64,000 nt of DNA from an uncultured Trichococcus sp. (GCF_963663645.1 NZ_OY760503.1:2773401-2837400); one strand, 5' to 3'. Positions 32,517 through 42,323 are shown, counted from the stretch's first letter. A program made the numbers and translations. Notes: generated from the sequence alone by a model not told the origin.

Positions 32517-33755
32517 TTATGCCTGCGCTTCTTCTAGCACTGCATCCATCACAACAGTTTGGTGCTCGTAACGGTTGGACAGGGCTTTCTTGCCGAAATT
32601 GAGAATGATCAGACCGATGCCGATGGCAAAGCAGCAGACCGCTCCAAAGAGCACGGCACTCTGGCCGGACGCAACGCCCAAACCGGCGAGCACGATTGGG
32701 GAAATGATGCCGCCCAGCCCGTTCAGGAATTGGAAGATGGACATGGCTATCGCGATCTGGAATGGTTTGGCGATGATGGAGACGTAGAACGGGATGGTCG
32801 AGTAGATCATGGCCATCGCGATACCGGATATACCGGCGCCCAACACCATCATCACAAAATTCTGCGCATAGCAGACCAGCAGGTAGGACAGCGCCAGCAG
32901 GATAAAGCCGATGGCGATCGATTTGTCCTTCAGGATGCGATTTATGCGGCTGATCGTGAAGCCGGCGATGAGGCCGCCGACCGTGCCGAGCGCGTTGACG
33001 AGTCCGGTGATGGCAGTGCCACCGAAATTCTTTTCTGCAACGACAAGCGACAGGTTGCTTGGATAAATCGTATAAAAGAATGAGACCGCAAAAGCCAACA
33101 GAGACACCCAGAACACATACTTGTTGATGTCCTTGATCACGGCAAGCAAGGATGTTTTCGCTTGCGGGCCATGCGCATGGGTGGTGTGATCCGATTTCAT
33201 TTCGACTTTATCCAACGGCAGGAACAGCATCACGACGAATAAAATCAACAGCGCGAGCAGGAACACAAGATATGTATTTTCCCAATTTTTGGCGCCGAGC
33301 GTGCTGCCGATGATCATCATGACCATCAGGCCGATCGAATTGATGGCCGTGCCGATGCCCATCAAGGAACCGCGCTCTTCGCCTTCGAAATACATCGAAA
33401 TCAGCATCGGATTGATTGTCCCGATGATGCCGAGGCCGATCCCCATGATCAGAGCGCAGACGAGTAAAGCGTTTACAGTTGTGTGAAAAGCGAGCGGAAG
33501 CAAGCCGCCCAAAGCGACGCAGAGGATGCCGATGAGGGCCAGGGTCTTTTTGGGGATGCGCATCGCCAGGACCCCGACGACCAAGGTGATCAGCATTGAG
33601 CCCAGACCTGGGATCGTCCCGATCATCTGGATTTTCGAAATCGGTTCTTCCGGAAACGACGCCATGATCGCTCCGAACGCGCTCGTGATTACCAATGCAC
33701 TCATGTTCAACAAGGTCATGCTCAAAATGCCGACCTTCAGTTTTGTCTTTTTCAT
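32517..33755 (-). CDS. Major facilitator superfamily transporter
   Basis: 412 residues with about 12 helices and the loop between helices 2-3 reading LAMRIPKKTLALIGI. The central cytoplasmic loop is His-rich (HTTHAHGPQ). It shares the orientation of the GH78 rhamnosidase gene 86 bp upstream and is probably co-transcribed with it, so I infer import of rhamnosides or rhamno-oligosaccharides. The sequence itself does not reveal the substrate. AAGGGAAGAG precedes the ATG. Confidence 0.82.
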   Translation of the reverse strand: MKKTKLKVGILSMTLLNMSALVITSAFGAIMASFPEEPISKIQMIGTIPGLGSMLITLVVGVLAMRIPKKTLALIGILCVALGGLLPLAFHTTVNALLVCALIMGIGLGIIGTINPMLISMYFEGEERGSLMGIGTAINSIGLMVMMIIGSTLGAKNWENTYLVFLLALLILFVVMLFLPLDKVEMKSDHTTHAHGPQAKTSLLAVIKDINKYVFWVSLLAFAVSFFYTIYPSNLSLVVAEKNFGGTAITGLVNALGTVGGLIAGFTISRINRILKDKSIAIGFILLALSYLLVCYAQNFVMMVLGAGISGIAMAMIYSTIPFYVSIIAKPFQIAIAMSIFQFLNGLGGIISPIVLAGLGVASGQSAVLFGAVCCFAIGIGLIILNFGKKALSNRYEHQTVVMDAVLEEAQA

Positions 33756-33841
33756 TCTTCTCTTCCCTTTCGTCTTTCAAAATGGTTCCCGCTCCCGATC
33801 CGCGCCTAGCGTCCGGGGCGGAAAACGGATAATCGCTTGCG

Positions 33842-36229
33842 TCAGCCGATCGCTGCCGGCTCAACCGCGGATGCATCAGCTGACGGACGCAGATCGAATG
33901 AGTGCCTACCGGCGCCCACTGCTGTCTCTGTCGTTTCGGTCGGAAGCTTGATGTATGCTGTGGTGTTTTCGGGAACCGTGACCGTCAGTTTCCCTTCCGC
34001 CAGAACGATTTCGATAAGTCCGTGGGCGGATCGGTAGCTGAGTTCAAAGGCTGTGATGCCCAGATCGGTTTTCGGTCTGATGTAGAACTCCTTGAATCCT
34101 GGTTCTTTGACTTGCAGTCCGGCGATTTTCCGGACCATCCAGTCGCCTACGCAGCCGAAAGCGTAATGGTTGAATGAGAAATCTCCGACTTTTCCGTCGG
34201 GCTGGATCCCTGCCCATGATTCCCAGATGGTGGTTGCGCCGTGGTTCACCTCATACAGCCAAGAAGGGCAAGATTCCTGCAGGAACACCTGCTTGGCCAG
34301 TTCGGCATAGCCGTTGTCCACCAACACATCCAGCAGGTAAGGGACCGCCAGGAAGCCGGTGTCCAGACGCTTGCCGTTCGCTTCGATCAGTTCCGCCAGC
34401 CGCTTGACAGCCTGCTGCTCGGCAGTTCCGCTCAAGAGCCCAAACGCGACCGCAATCACGTAGCAGCCTTGCAGGTCGCTGGTCAACCGGCCATTTTGCC
34501 AGTAGGCCTCTTCGAAGGCGCGCTTGACCGTTTGCGCATAATTGCGGTACTCCTCAGCTTCGGTCGCATTTCCCAGTATGTCGGCTATTTCCGCCAACAG
34601 CGCGCTTGAATGCGCCAGAAATGCCGTGCCGAAAATGTCCTTCGTCGCTTCCGAAGTCGCGATCGGCCCTTTGAAATCGGGTCCAATCATATAACTCGGG
34701 AACATCCAATCCTCGTAATGGAATTTGGTGTCCCAAAGATAACGTGCGTTCCCCTCCTTGTCGCCGGCCGCACTTCGCTTGCTGAATGCGTGCCATTCGA
34801 CCATGGCCGCATAGTTTTCGGCCAGTATTTTTGTGTTTCCGTAGCGCTGGTAAAGCGTCCAGGGCACCATTATGATCGCATCGCCCCAGCCGGCGGAGGA
34901 TAGCGTACCGGTCAAGGATGGCATGTTGAAATAATCGCTCGGCGCCGGCGAATAATCCAGCACTTCCCCATCGGCAGTCTGTTCAACCCGGACATTGTCC
35001 AACCAGCGGCCGATGAAGTCCTCGACATCCATGAAGAACGTCGCGGTCGGCGCAAAAACCTGCATATCGCCGGTCCAGCCCACCCGTTCGCGCTGCGGGC
35101 AATCGGTCGGAATCGACAGCATGTTGCCCTTCTGGCTCCATTCGATGTTGTGCAGCAATTGGTTCACCTTCGAATTGTCCGTCCGGAAGTTTCCCGTTTT
35201 CCGCATATCCGTATGCAGCACGATGGCTTTCAGGGACGCTTTGTCCAAATCACCATCGTAGCCGCTCAAGCGGACGTAGCGGAAGCCGTGAAAAGTGAAA
35301 TCCGGCTCCAGCGTTTCTTGTTGGCCACGTCCGATGTAGACATCGCGCTGGTCTTTGTTGCGGCCGACGATGTTGTTGAAGAAAAGCCCAGCCTCGTTCA
35401 GTGTCTCGCTGTGCTCAAGCACGATTTCCTGGCCCGCTTCCAAAGCGATTTCCAAACGCACACGGCCGGCGATCACCTGGCCGAAGTCGATGATGTGGGA
35501 ATCCCCCTCCTTCCAGATTCCGATCGGCACGAGTTCTTCCTGGGTTTTGACGTAATCGCCTTTTTGTGGGACGAGATTGTCGAATGGAAAATCCGCAATC
35601 GTCACATTTTCCGCACCACTGCAGTCGAAGTTGGTTTCCCAGTCATCCGCCCCCAGCCGCAGATCCTGCTTCTCCCCGATGAAAATGTCGCTGTAGACGT
35701 ATTTTCCGGTCGTGGAAACAAATTGTTCATCTGTGCCGATCGTTTCGGTTGTCCCGTCAGTATAATTGATCGTGACTTCCCCCAAGATGCCCAGCATATC
35801 GCCGAACTGCGCGCTGCCGCCATTGACGCTGACGCGGCCGCCGTACCACCCATCGGCCAAAGCCACCGACCAGACGTTCCGCTCCTGCAGCAGCCCGGTG
35901 ATTTCGTATTCCTGCACCTGCAAATAACTATGATACGAGGTGTAATCCGGTGAGAACAGCGCATCGGTCACTTTGCGGCCGTTGATTTTGGCAGAATAGA
36001 TGCCGTGCGCCGTCATCCGCAATGTTGCCTGCTTCACCTCTTTTTTCGGATCAAGCGCAAACGTTCGCTTCAGCAGCTTGACCGGATGCAACCGTTCTTC
36101 CACCGGACATTGCGGCAGAATCTTGCCGGAAAACATTTCCTGGAGCGTAAAAACCGGCTCTTTGTTGATCGGCGCCTGCACCGGCTCGATCCATTTGCCT
36201 TTCCATTCCTTGACTTCTTTTTTCAACAC
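33842..36229 (-). CDS. GH78 alpha-L-rhamnosidase
   Basis: 795 residues, no signal peptide. Opens with WKGKWIEP, then beta-sandwich domains (FGQVIAGRVRLEI) and the (alpha/alpha)6 catalytic barrel. The active region DCPQRERVGWTGDMQVF holds the acidic Asp/Glu residues and the second Glu lies in HGATTIWESWAG. It hydrolyses terminal alpha-L-rhamnose from oligosaccharides or glycosides. GTG start with GGAGGAAATGCT upstream. The divergent AraC gene at 36408 is its likely regulator. Released rhamnose would need RhaM (present) and isomerase/kinase/aldolase genes located elsewhere. Confidence 0.94.
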   Translation of the reverse strand: MLKKEVKEWKGKWIEPVQAPINKEPVFTLQEMFSGKILPQCPVEERLHPVKLLKRTFALDPKKEVKQATLRMTAHGIYSAKINGRKVTDALFSPDYTSYHSYLQVQEYEITGLLQERNVWSVALADGWYGGRVSVNGGSAQFGDMLGILGEVTINYTDGTTETIGTDEQFVSTTGKYVYSDIFIGEKQDLRLGADDWETNFDCSGAENVTIADFPFDNLVPQKGDYVKTQEELVPIGIWKEGDSHIIDFGQVIAGRVRLEIALEAGQEIVLEHSETLNEAGLFFNNIVGRNKDQRDVYIGRGQQETLEPDFTFHGFRYVRLSGYDGDLDKASLKAIVLHTDMRKTGNFRTDNSKVNQLLHNIEWSQKGNMLSIPTDCPQRERVGWTGDMQVFAPTATFFMDVEDFIGRWLDNVRVEQTADGEVLDYSPAPSDYFNMPSLTGTLSSAGWGDAIIMVPWTLYQRYGNTKILAENYAAMVEWHAFSKRSAAGDKEGNARYLWDTKFHYEDWMFPSYMIGPDFKGPIATSEATKDIFGTAFLAHSSALLAEIADILGNATEAEEYRNYAQTVKRAFEEAYWQNGRLTSDLQGCYVIAVAFGLLSGTAEQQAVKRLAELIEANGKRLDTGFLAVPYLLDVLVDNGYAELAKQVFLQESCPSWLYEVNHGATTIWESWAGIQPDGKVGDFSFNHYAFGCVGDWMVRKIAGLQVKEPGFKEFYIRPKTDLGITAFELSYRSAHGLIEIVLAEGKLTVTVPENTTAYIKLPTETTETAVGAGRHSFDLRPSADASAVEPAAIG

Positions 36230-36407
36230 AGCATTTCCTCCTTGTAGTCGCTTTAAAAACCTGTTATCATCGGAACGAAATGAAACAAAATATCACAGCG
36301 CTCGCTGGTAACCTTTACATGCATAACTTTAACACCGCAATGTATGCGGCAACAATATCATCCCTTGTCCTCATCATGCGTTTTTTTGTCCTAAGGAGGT
36401 TTTCTGA

Positions 36408-37361
36408 TTGAACCAATTATTTTTTCAACATTACGATAAAATTCTGATGGATGATTTCATTCCATCGATTGATTTTGAGGGTCTGTGGGCCGACAGCCGG
36501 ATCACCACCGACAACCAATTAAAGGGCATAGAAGCCGCTGAGCAGCAGGACATCTTCCTGATCGGCCACCGGATGTCTCAGGAAACGCCGCACCACAGCC
36601 ACAATTTTTATGAAGTGATCTGCATCCTCAACGGCGTCATCGAAAACTGCATGGGCTCCAAATCGTTCTACATGAGCAGCGGCGACATCTGCATCATGAA
36701 CCTGGCCAGCGCCCATTCGCTCAAAGTCGTCGATCCCGATGCGATCATTTTCAACATCTGCATCAAAACCGATGAGATGCAGCAAGGAACGTTCCGCAAC
36801 CTGTTCCGCTCCGACACCTTCATCGGCACCTTTTTGCGGGAAAACGACAACCTCGACTATCTTTACTTCCCGAATAATCACAAACGCAATCTGGCCGGGC
36901 TGCTCCAGATCATCCTGACGACTTACGCCAGGGAAGGCGCGGCAACTCCCTTTTTGTTGGCCAGCGAAGTGTTGCAGTTGTTCGCCGAATTGCTTGAGCT
37001 CAATGAGTACAGCTATTACGGGATTGACGAAAAGGTCTTGGCAATATTGAGTTATATCGAAGCCAATTACCAGACGACTTCCTTGGCCGATGCCGCCGCC
37101 CGCTTCAACTACAGCGAAAGCTACCTGTCGCGGTACATCAAGAAACACACAGGCAAACAAATCACAAAGATCATTACCGAAAAGAAAATGGAAAACGCCG
37201 GTCTGTTGCTGCAAAACACCGACCTTCCCGTTCACAATATTGCAACTGAAGTAGGTTACCAAAGCTACAGTCATTTCCACAAAATATTCAAATATTGGTA
37301 TAGCGAGACCCCGCAGGCCTACCGCACGAAATTCGACAATCGGCTGCCGCAGAACAAATAA
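36408..37361 (+). CDS. AraC-family regulator of the rhamnosidase unit
   Basis: 317 residues: cupin sensor (about 60-130, PHHSHNFYEVICILNGVIEN) and AraC double helix-turn-helix (about 210-310, ending WYSETPQAYRTKF). It begins with TTG, chosen because a textbook AAGGAGG lies 9 bp upstream. Divergent from the GH78 gene, with a 178-bp shared control region, so it is the probable rhamnose-responsive activator of GH78 and the MFS gene. Confidence 0.9.
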   Translation: MNQLFFQHYDKILMDDFIPSIDFEGLWADSRITTDNQLKGIEAAEQQDIFLIGHRMSQETPHHSHNFYEVICILNGVIENCMGSKSFYMSSGDICIMNLASAHSLKVVDPDAIIFNICIKTDEMQQGTFRNLFRSDTFIGTFLRENDNLDYLYFPNNHKRNLAGLLQIILTTYAREGAATPFLLASEVLQLFAELLELNEYSYYGIDEKVLAILSYIEANYQTTSLADAAARFNYSESYLSRYIKKHTGKQITKIITEKKMENAGLLLQNTDLPVHNIATEVGYQSYSHFHKIFKYWYSETPQAYRTKFDNRLPQNK

Positions 37362-37392
37362 CTCCGTGAGCCACGGGCGCGGAGGGGCGCCC

Positions 37393-37525
37393 TGTCCTCC
37401 GGCGAAGCGACCCTCGCCGGAGGTAAGATTCCGCTTCCCCGCTCATCTCCGATGAAGCGGGCTTCATCGGAGATGAATGTTGTTTTCGGTATTGTTCTCC
37501 GGCCAACCGGTCGCTCGCCGGAGGT
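37393..37525. repeat. Periodic hairpin array I (3 units, best preserved)
   Basis: Units start near 37393, 37444 and 37494 (51 and 50 bp): GTCCTCCGGCGAAGCG ... CTCGCCGGAGG, ATCTCCGATGAAG/CTTCATCGGAGAT (perfect 13-bp stem, 4-nt loop) and TTCTCCGGCCAACCGG ... CTCGCCGGAGG. The G-C to A-T change in unit 2 occurs on both arms. It lies between the AraC stop codon and the terminator. Confidence 0.88.
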
Positions 37526-37551
37526 ACGGCTCCCAACTCATGAACAAAAAA

Positions 37552-37596
37552 AATAAGCAAAAACGCCGAAAATAATTTTCGGCGTTTTTGCTTATT
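37552..37596. terminator. Bidirectional terminator between araC and lrp
   Basis: AATAAGCAAAAACGCCGAAAA (37552-37572) and its exact inverse (37576-37596) flank a 3-nt loop. The convergent Lrp gene's stop codon is inside the stem. Confidence 0.85.
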
Positions 37597-38035
37597 CGTT
37601 TATTTGGATCTGCAGGCCACGTGGGCCGACATTCGTTGAAAACACGATGTGCGTTTTGGTGTCGCCGAAGCGTTGTAAATCATTAATGAATTCATCCAGT
37701 TCTATCGTGTTGGTAAAGTACACTTTCAATAGCATAGAGAAATCACCTGTTATGCAGTCGCATTCCACGACATTGGGGATTTCTTCGATGTAGCGGTAAA
37801 AATCTTTTTTGTCCTTTGCATGGACCGCACAATTCACATAGGCCTTGATCAAAAAGCCCAATTTTTGATGGTCAAGAACAGCTTGATACGTGCGGATATA
37901 CCCAAGACCCTCCAAATTCTGCAAACGCACGGATACCGAAGGAGACGAAATGAAACACTCTTCAGCAATTTGTTTGACAGTAATCCTGCTATTTTTTTGC
38001 ATAATATTCAAAATTTTCCGATCTAACACATCCAT
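37592..38035 (-). CDS. Lrp/AsnC-family regulator
   Basis: 147 residues: helix-turn-helix (about 1-55, LDRKILNIMQKNSRITVKQIAEE) and the RAM amino-acid-binding domain (about 65-140) with the VECDCITGDFSMLLKV turn. Lrp proteins sense free amino acids. It follows the amino-acid transport and transamination genes, 88 bp after the MFS gene, and is their most likely regulator. It could be the last gene of the operon or have its own promoter in the gap. Confidence 0.92.
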   Translation of the reverse strand: MDVLDRKILNIMQKNSRITVKQIAEECFISSPSVSVRLQNLEGLGYIRTYQAVLDHQKLGFLIKAYVNCAVHAKDKKDFYRYIEEIPNVVECDCITGDFSMLLKVYFTNTIELDEFINDLQRFGDTKTHIVFSTNVGPRGLQIQINE

Positions 38036-38123
38036 AAAGGCCCCTCCAGTCTCTCATCATATTCTTAATTTTATTGAGAAATGATAAGAGATGCAAGAAT
38101 GGGCTCACAAGATGTGTCATGCT

Positions 38124-39317
38124 TTATGACATTTGCTTCTTCTTGCCATCAAAAAATAGGTAAACAAACAGAGCGGTTATCCCGAAGCCTCCACAAAACA
38201 GGTACATGACTTGAAAGCCAAACAAACCGGCGATTACGCCCCAAAGCATCGCCCCGCCACCGTACGCTACATCCAAAGCAGCCGAGAAAACCGCTATCGC
38301 GCGTCCACGTTCCTGATCTGAAATACTTTGCAAAACAATTGTATTCATCACCGGCAGCAGACTGGCAAACCCGATTCCATACAGCACCGCCGCCAAAAGA
38401 AGATGGACAAGATCATCCGCAAAAGCAAGCATGCCGAACGCTGCACTGATGCTCAGGATGCTGCCGCAAATCAAAAACGTTTGATTGACGCGATTCATCA
38501 TATAGGGGAAGATAAACCGAATCAGAACCGTGACGACCGTCATCACGGTAAAGTAGTAACCAGCGCCGCTTATTTTCTTTTCGATCGCAAACTGCGCGAT
38601 AAATGCGATCACCCCGGAATTCGCAAAGCAGATCAAAAACATGATCAGACTTGGAAAAATAACGCCCCGATTCTTCATGACGGCCAACGCTTCGGTCGCT
38701 CCGCCCTTCGGCTTTGTTTTTTCTCCAAAAAATAGCGTTCTTGGCGATTCAGCACTCAAGAAAAAACTTAAACCAAAAGCCAAACTCGTCAGCAAAAGCG
38801 CCACCCGAAACAAGGCTTCAAATCCGTATGTTTCCACCACCGCCAACCCCAACAAGGGTCCGATTGCGCCAGGGACTGCTTGGGCGATGCTGAAGTAGCC
38901 CAACCCGACAGATAATTGTTCCTTTGGGATCAAATCCGCCGCCATCGTCGCAGCACTCGTTGCCTGGATGCTGTTGCCGATGCCTTGGATCAACCGCAAA
39001 CAAAACAGCATCAAGAGCGTCTGCAGCACATTCAACAAGGCGAAATCGATGAAAAGAACCCCTAAGCCGATCGTGAGCAACAGCCTGCGGCTGTAGCGAT
39101 CCAACAATATTCCGATCGGCAAGCGGAAAAATAAAGCCGAAATGCCTAAAATTCCTACGATACTTCCGGCAACCGCTTTTGAGCCACCCAGCGCAGTCAC
39201 ATAGAGCGGCAGCGTTCCCATTTGGGTCGTGATGGCCGTCATCGCCAAAAACGTGATGCTGTTGACCAAGAGGAAATCCTTGGTCCAAAGCTTGCTTTTT
39301 ACTTCCGTATATTCCAC
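38124..39317 (-). CDS. MFS transporter in the amino-acid operon
   Basis: 397 residues, about 12 helices, drug/metabolite exporter-like, with the MFS motif RLPIGILLDRYSRRLLL between helices 2 and 3. GTG start with GAGGG 8 bp upstream. It lies 12 bp after the second ATPase gene. Given the preceding dehydrogenase, I infer export of the resulting 2-hydroxy acid or exchange with the amino acid; the sequence does not prove this. Confidence 0.82.
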   Translation of the reverse strand: MEYTEVKSKLWTKDFLLVNSITFLAMTAITTQMGTLPLYVTALGGSKAVAGSIVGILGISALFFRLPIGILLDRYSRRLLLTIGLGVLFIDFALLNVLQTLLMLFCLRLIQGIGNSIQATSAATMAADLIPKEQLSVGLGYFSIAQAVPGAIGPLLGLAVVETYGFEALFRVALLLTSLAFGLSFFLSAESPRTLFFGEKTKPKGGATEALAVMKNRGVIFPSLIMFLICFANSGVIAFIAQFAIEKKISGAGYYFTVMTVVTVLIRFIFPYMMNRVNQTFLICGSILSISAAFGMLAFADDLVHLLLAAVLYGIGFASLLPVMNTIVLQSISDQERGRAIAVFSAALDVAYGGGAMLWGVIAGLFGFQVMYLFCGGFGITALFVYLFFDGKKKQMS

Positions 39318-39329
39318 ATGTCATCCCTC

Positions 39330-40082
39330 TCAGACTGCTGTTTTGAAACGGACTTGCATCAAGAATTGTTTTGTCCGTTCTTGTTTAGGGTCATCAAAGA
39401 CTTCCGATGGCGTTCCCGTTTCAACGACTACCCCATCCGCCATAAAGACAACTTTATCCGCCACCTCTTGCGCAAACTGCATCTCATGGGTGACGATGAT
39501 CATCGTTTGGCCCGTGTCAGCCAATTGCCTCATCACATTCAGCACATCCCCGACAAGTTCCGGATCGAGTGCGGATGTGGGTTCATCGAACAACAACAGC
39601 TCTGGAGATAACGCCATCGCCCGGGCAATGCCGACCCGTTGCTGCTGCCCACCGGATAGTTGGATCGGATACATCCCTGCTTTGTCCGCCATCCCAACCT
39701 TTTCCAGGACGGATGTGGCAATTGTTTCTGCCAGCTTTTTGGGGACTTTGCGGGGTGTGACCAATCCTTCCATCACATTCTGCAGAACTGTCATATGGCT
39801 GAACAATTCATAGGATTGAAAAACCATCGCTGTTTTCCGGGCAATTTCCCGGCTCTGATGCGAACCGATACGGCTGAGATCATAGCGAAGGTCGCCGAGT
39901 TCATACATGCCTGCATCCGGCCGTTCCAAGAGATTCAAACAACGTAAGAAGGTGGTTTTGCCGGATCCGCTCGGGCCGATAATGCAGACAACTTCGCCTT
40001 TATTGATGGTCAAACCTACGTTTTTCAATATCTCGTTCTTGCCGAAACTTTTTTTCAGTCCACTGATTTGCGCCTGGATCAT
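39330..40082 (-). CDS. Amino-acid ABC transporter ATP-binding protein (second copy)
   Basis: 250 residues, GlnQ/GltL type. Walker [10 protein letters not shown], signature LSGGQQQRV, Walker [14 protein letters not shown] and the switch VTHEM are all intact. The start is placed at 40082 because GGAGG lies 8 bp upstream; the ATG two codons earlier is too close to that site. It is separated from the first ATPase by the aminotransferase and dehydrogenase genes, and the window has no second permease pair for it. It may pair with the same permeases or with a transporter elsewhere. Confidence 0.9.
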   Translation of the reverse strand: MIQAQISGLKKSFGKNEILKNVGLTINKGEVVCIIGPSGSGKTTFLRCLNLLERPDAGMYELGDLRYDLSRIGSHQSREIARKTAMVFQSYELFSHMTVLQNVMEGLVTPRKVPKKLAETIATSVLEKVGMADKAGMYPIQLSGGQQQRVGIARAMALSPELLLFDEPTSALDPELVGDVLNVMRQLADTGQTMIIVTHEMQFAQEVADKVVFMADGVVVETGTPSEVFDDPKQERTKQFLMQVRFKTAV

Positions 40083-40107
40083 CTTCATCTCCTCCTTCTT
40101 TTGGTTC

Positions 40108-41079
40108 TCAAAGTGAGATCGTGTTGCGCGAACTTCCTGCTGTTATGATATCCCGCGCATTGTTTAAAGAGGTCTCAACAATTTCTTGCACGGCCAATTC
40201 TGTATGGTAGGCAATATGTGGGGTGATCATCACATTCGGGAAGGCCATCAAGCGGGAATAATACGGGTTCTTTTCCCAACCGATGGAAAAATATTTTTCC
40301 TCGTCTTCCAACGCATCCAATGCTGCACCAGCCAGTTTCCCGGTTGCCAAAGCTTCGATCAGCGCTTCGGTATCGATAATTTTTCCGCGCGCTGTATTCA
40401 CAAGACAACTACCTGGTTTCATTTTCCCAAAAACTTTTTCAGAAAAAAGATGCGTGGACTTTTCGGATAAGGGAATGTGTATGGAAAGGACATCCGATTC
40501 TTCCAACAGTTCTTCAAAAGAAACGTAGCTGACTTTCCCTTTCAAGCGCGGATTTTCTTTTGAACTTGAGGCGATCACGCGACCGCCCAAAGCATGGATC
40601 CCTTCTGCGACCACACAACCGATCCGGCCTGTCCCCAGGATGCCGACCGTCACATCCTGCAGTTCCCGGCCGATTGCTGCTTTGCGGGATGAGTTTGGCT
40701 GCAGCACGGTCGGAATATTCCGTAAGACCATCAAAATCGACATGATTGCAAAGTGACCGACTGAAGTGGGACTGTAGGCAGGAACATTCGTCACGGTCAA
40801 GCCATATTTTTGGGCCCACTCGAAGTTGATGCCATCAACCCCGGTCGATTTGACCGACAATTGGTGGATGCCTTGCTCCCGCAGTTTGCCGTAGAGCAGC
40901 TCGCTTTTGCGCATTTCCGGACTCGGATACAGGCAGACCCCATCATGGGGACCGGCAAAATGGACATTTTCACTGGAAATGCCTTCATTGATGATGGTCA
41001 CGGGAATCTTGTTGCTGAAACTCCAGCGCTTGATGAATTTTTCTTCGTCAACACTGACCCCATAATAAATCAATCTCAT
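40108..41079 (-). CDS. D-isomer-specific 2-hydroxyacid dehydrogenase
   Basis: 323 residues. Reduces a 2-oxo acid to a D-2-hydroxy acid with NAD(P)H. The cofactor motif is GILGTGRIG, and the catalytic Arg, Glu and His are in NTARGKIID, DALEDEEK and ITPHIAYHT. The overall pattern is close to D-lactate/VanH-like dehydrogenases. Placed directly after an aminotransferase (12 bp), it probably reduces the 2-oxo acid made from the imported amino acid, re-oxidising NADH. AAGGAGG precedes the ATG. Confidence 0.92.
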   Translation of the reverse strand: MRLIYYGVSVDEEKFIKRWSFSNKIPVTIINEGISSENVHFAGPHDGVCLYPSPEMRKSELLYGKLREQGIHQLSVKSTGVDGINFEWAQKYGLTVTNVPAYSPTSVGHFAIMSILMVLRNIPTVLQPNSSRKAAIGRELQDVTVGILGTGRIGCVVAEGIHALGGRVIASSSKENPRLKGKVSYVSFEELLEESDVLSIHIPLSEKSTHLFSEKVFGKMKPGSCLVNTARGKIIDTEALIEALATGKLAGAALDALEDEEKYFSIGWEKNPYYSRLMAFPNVMITPHIAYHTELAVQEIVETSLNNARDIITAGSSRNTISL

Positions 41080-41090
41080 AAATATCCTCC

Positions 41091-42311
41091 TTAAATCACT
41101 TGTTTGGATGATGCAGGTGTCGCTTGTTCCAAAGCTTCACCGATTACTTTGACCCCGTCCACGATTTCCGATAGTGTAGGTTTGGTGAAGTTCAGACGGA
41201 AATAACGTTCGTAGCCTTCCTGCGCTACGCTCATTATATTTCCAGGGATAACGGCGACCTTGGCTTCGTCCAATGCCGTATAGAATGTTTCCGGGTCCAG
41301 TTCGTCAGCCATTTTGCAGCAGATGAAATAGCCGCCGGTCGGTTTGATGAACTGGATTTTGTCATCAGGCAATGCTTCCAGACCCGCAATCATTGCTTCA
41401 AATTTGCCTTTGTAATACTGCTTCAACTCCGAGACATGTTCTTCAAATTGATGGTTCTGCATGAATTCCGCCAGCATCACTTGCCAATAAAAATTGGTGT
41501 GGGAATCAGATACTTGCTTGGCCAAAGCCAGTTTTTCCATGATTTCATCCGGCGCCATGATGAAGCCTAGGCGTGCGCTGGGTGCCAAAATTTTGGAGAA
41601 CGAACCCGCATACATGACGCGCCCATCCGTATCCATCTCTTTCAGTTTCATGATCGGCTCCCCGTAGTATAAGAGATCGCCATAAGGATCATCTTCGAAA
41701 ATCAGCACATCATATTTTTGGGCCAAGCTGTAGATGGCTTGACGTTTTTCCAGAGGAATCGATGTCCCCAATGGATTTTGGAACGTGGGAATGAGGTAGA
41801 TGAACTTGATGCGTTGATCAAACCGCAACAGTTCTTCCAATGCTTCCAAATCGACGGATTCTTCTGCGACGTTCATCGGGATCGGTACGGGAATAGCTCC
41901 ATAGCCTTTGATCGCATTCACAGCTCCTGAAAAGGTTTGTTCTTCGCACAGAACGACGTCTCCCTCATCACAAAGGACTTTCACGGCGATATCCATCGCT
42001 TGGGTGGAACCCGATGTAATCAGCACCTGTTCCTCATTCTGCAGATTGGCGGTTGCCGCCAGCCTTTCTTTGACCAACTTACGCAGTAAGGGATAGCCTT
42101 CGGACGCACCATATTGCAAAAACGTTTCCGGATCGACTTCTGTGTATAATTTTTGGGAAATTTTTTTCAGAGTCTCCATTGGAAAAGCTTCAACCGGCGG
42201 AAAGCCGTAAGCAAATGAGATCACATCTTTGAGTTCCATGTTTTTACTTGCATTTTCCCGTAAAGGAGATGTTTTCAATTCCTTCATACGATTTGCGAAA
42301 CGATATGCCAT
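41091..42311 (-). CDS. PLP-dependent aminotransferase, class I/II (2-aminoadipate/aromatic type)
   Basis: 406 residues of fold type I. The PLP Lys is in YAGSFSKILAPSARLGFI, the pyridoxal-binding Asp in FEDDPYGDLLYY, and the carboxylate Arg near RYFRLNFTKP. The sequence is close to the LysN/AadAT and MocR-type transaminases, which are broad and often accept aromatic, branched-chain or aminoadipate substrates. GGGAGG precedes the ATG. It lies 12 bp after the first ATPase and feeds its 2-oxo acid to the dehydrogenase downstream. Confidence 0.9.
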   Translation of the reverse strand: MAYRFANRMKELKTSPLRENASKNMELKDVISFAYGFPPVEAFPMETLKKISQKLYTEVDPETFLQYGASEGYPLLRKLVKERLAATANLQNEEQVLITSGSTQAMDIAVKVLCDEGDVVLCEEQTFSGAVNAIKGYGAIPVPIPMNVAEESVDLEALEELLRFDQRIKFIYLIPTFQNPLGTSIPLEKRQAIYSLAQKYDVLIFEDDPYGDLLYYGEPIMKLKEMDTDGRVMYAGSFSKILAPSARLGFIMAPDEIMEKLALAKQVSDSHTNFYWQVMLAEFMQNHQFEEHVSELKQYYKGKFEAMIAGLEALPDDKIQFIKPTGGYFICCKMADELDPETFYTALDEAKVAVIPGNIMSVAQEGYERYFRLNFTKPTLSEIVDGVKVIGEALEQATPASSKQVI

Positions 42312-42323
42312 CTTATTTCCTCC

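Noticed and set aside
14887-37525. Regularly spaced repeats as CRISPR arrays
   Set aside because: Units differ among themselves, spacers are only about 20 bp, arrays have two or three units and no cas genes are present.
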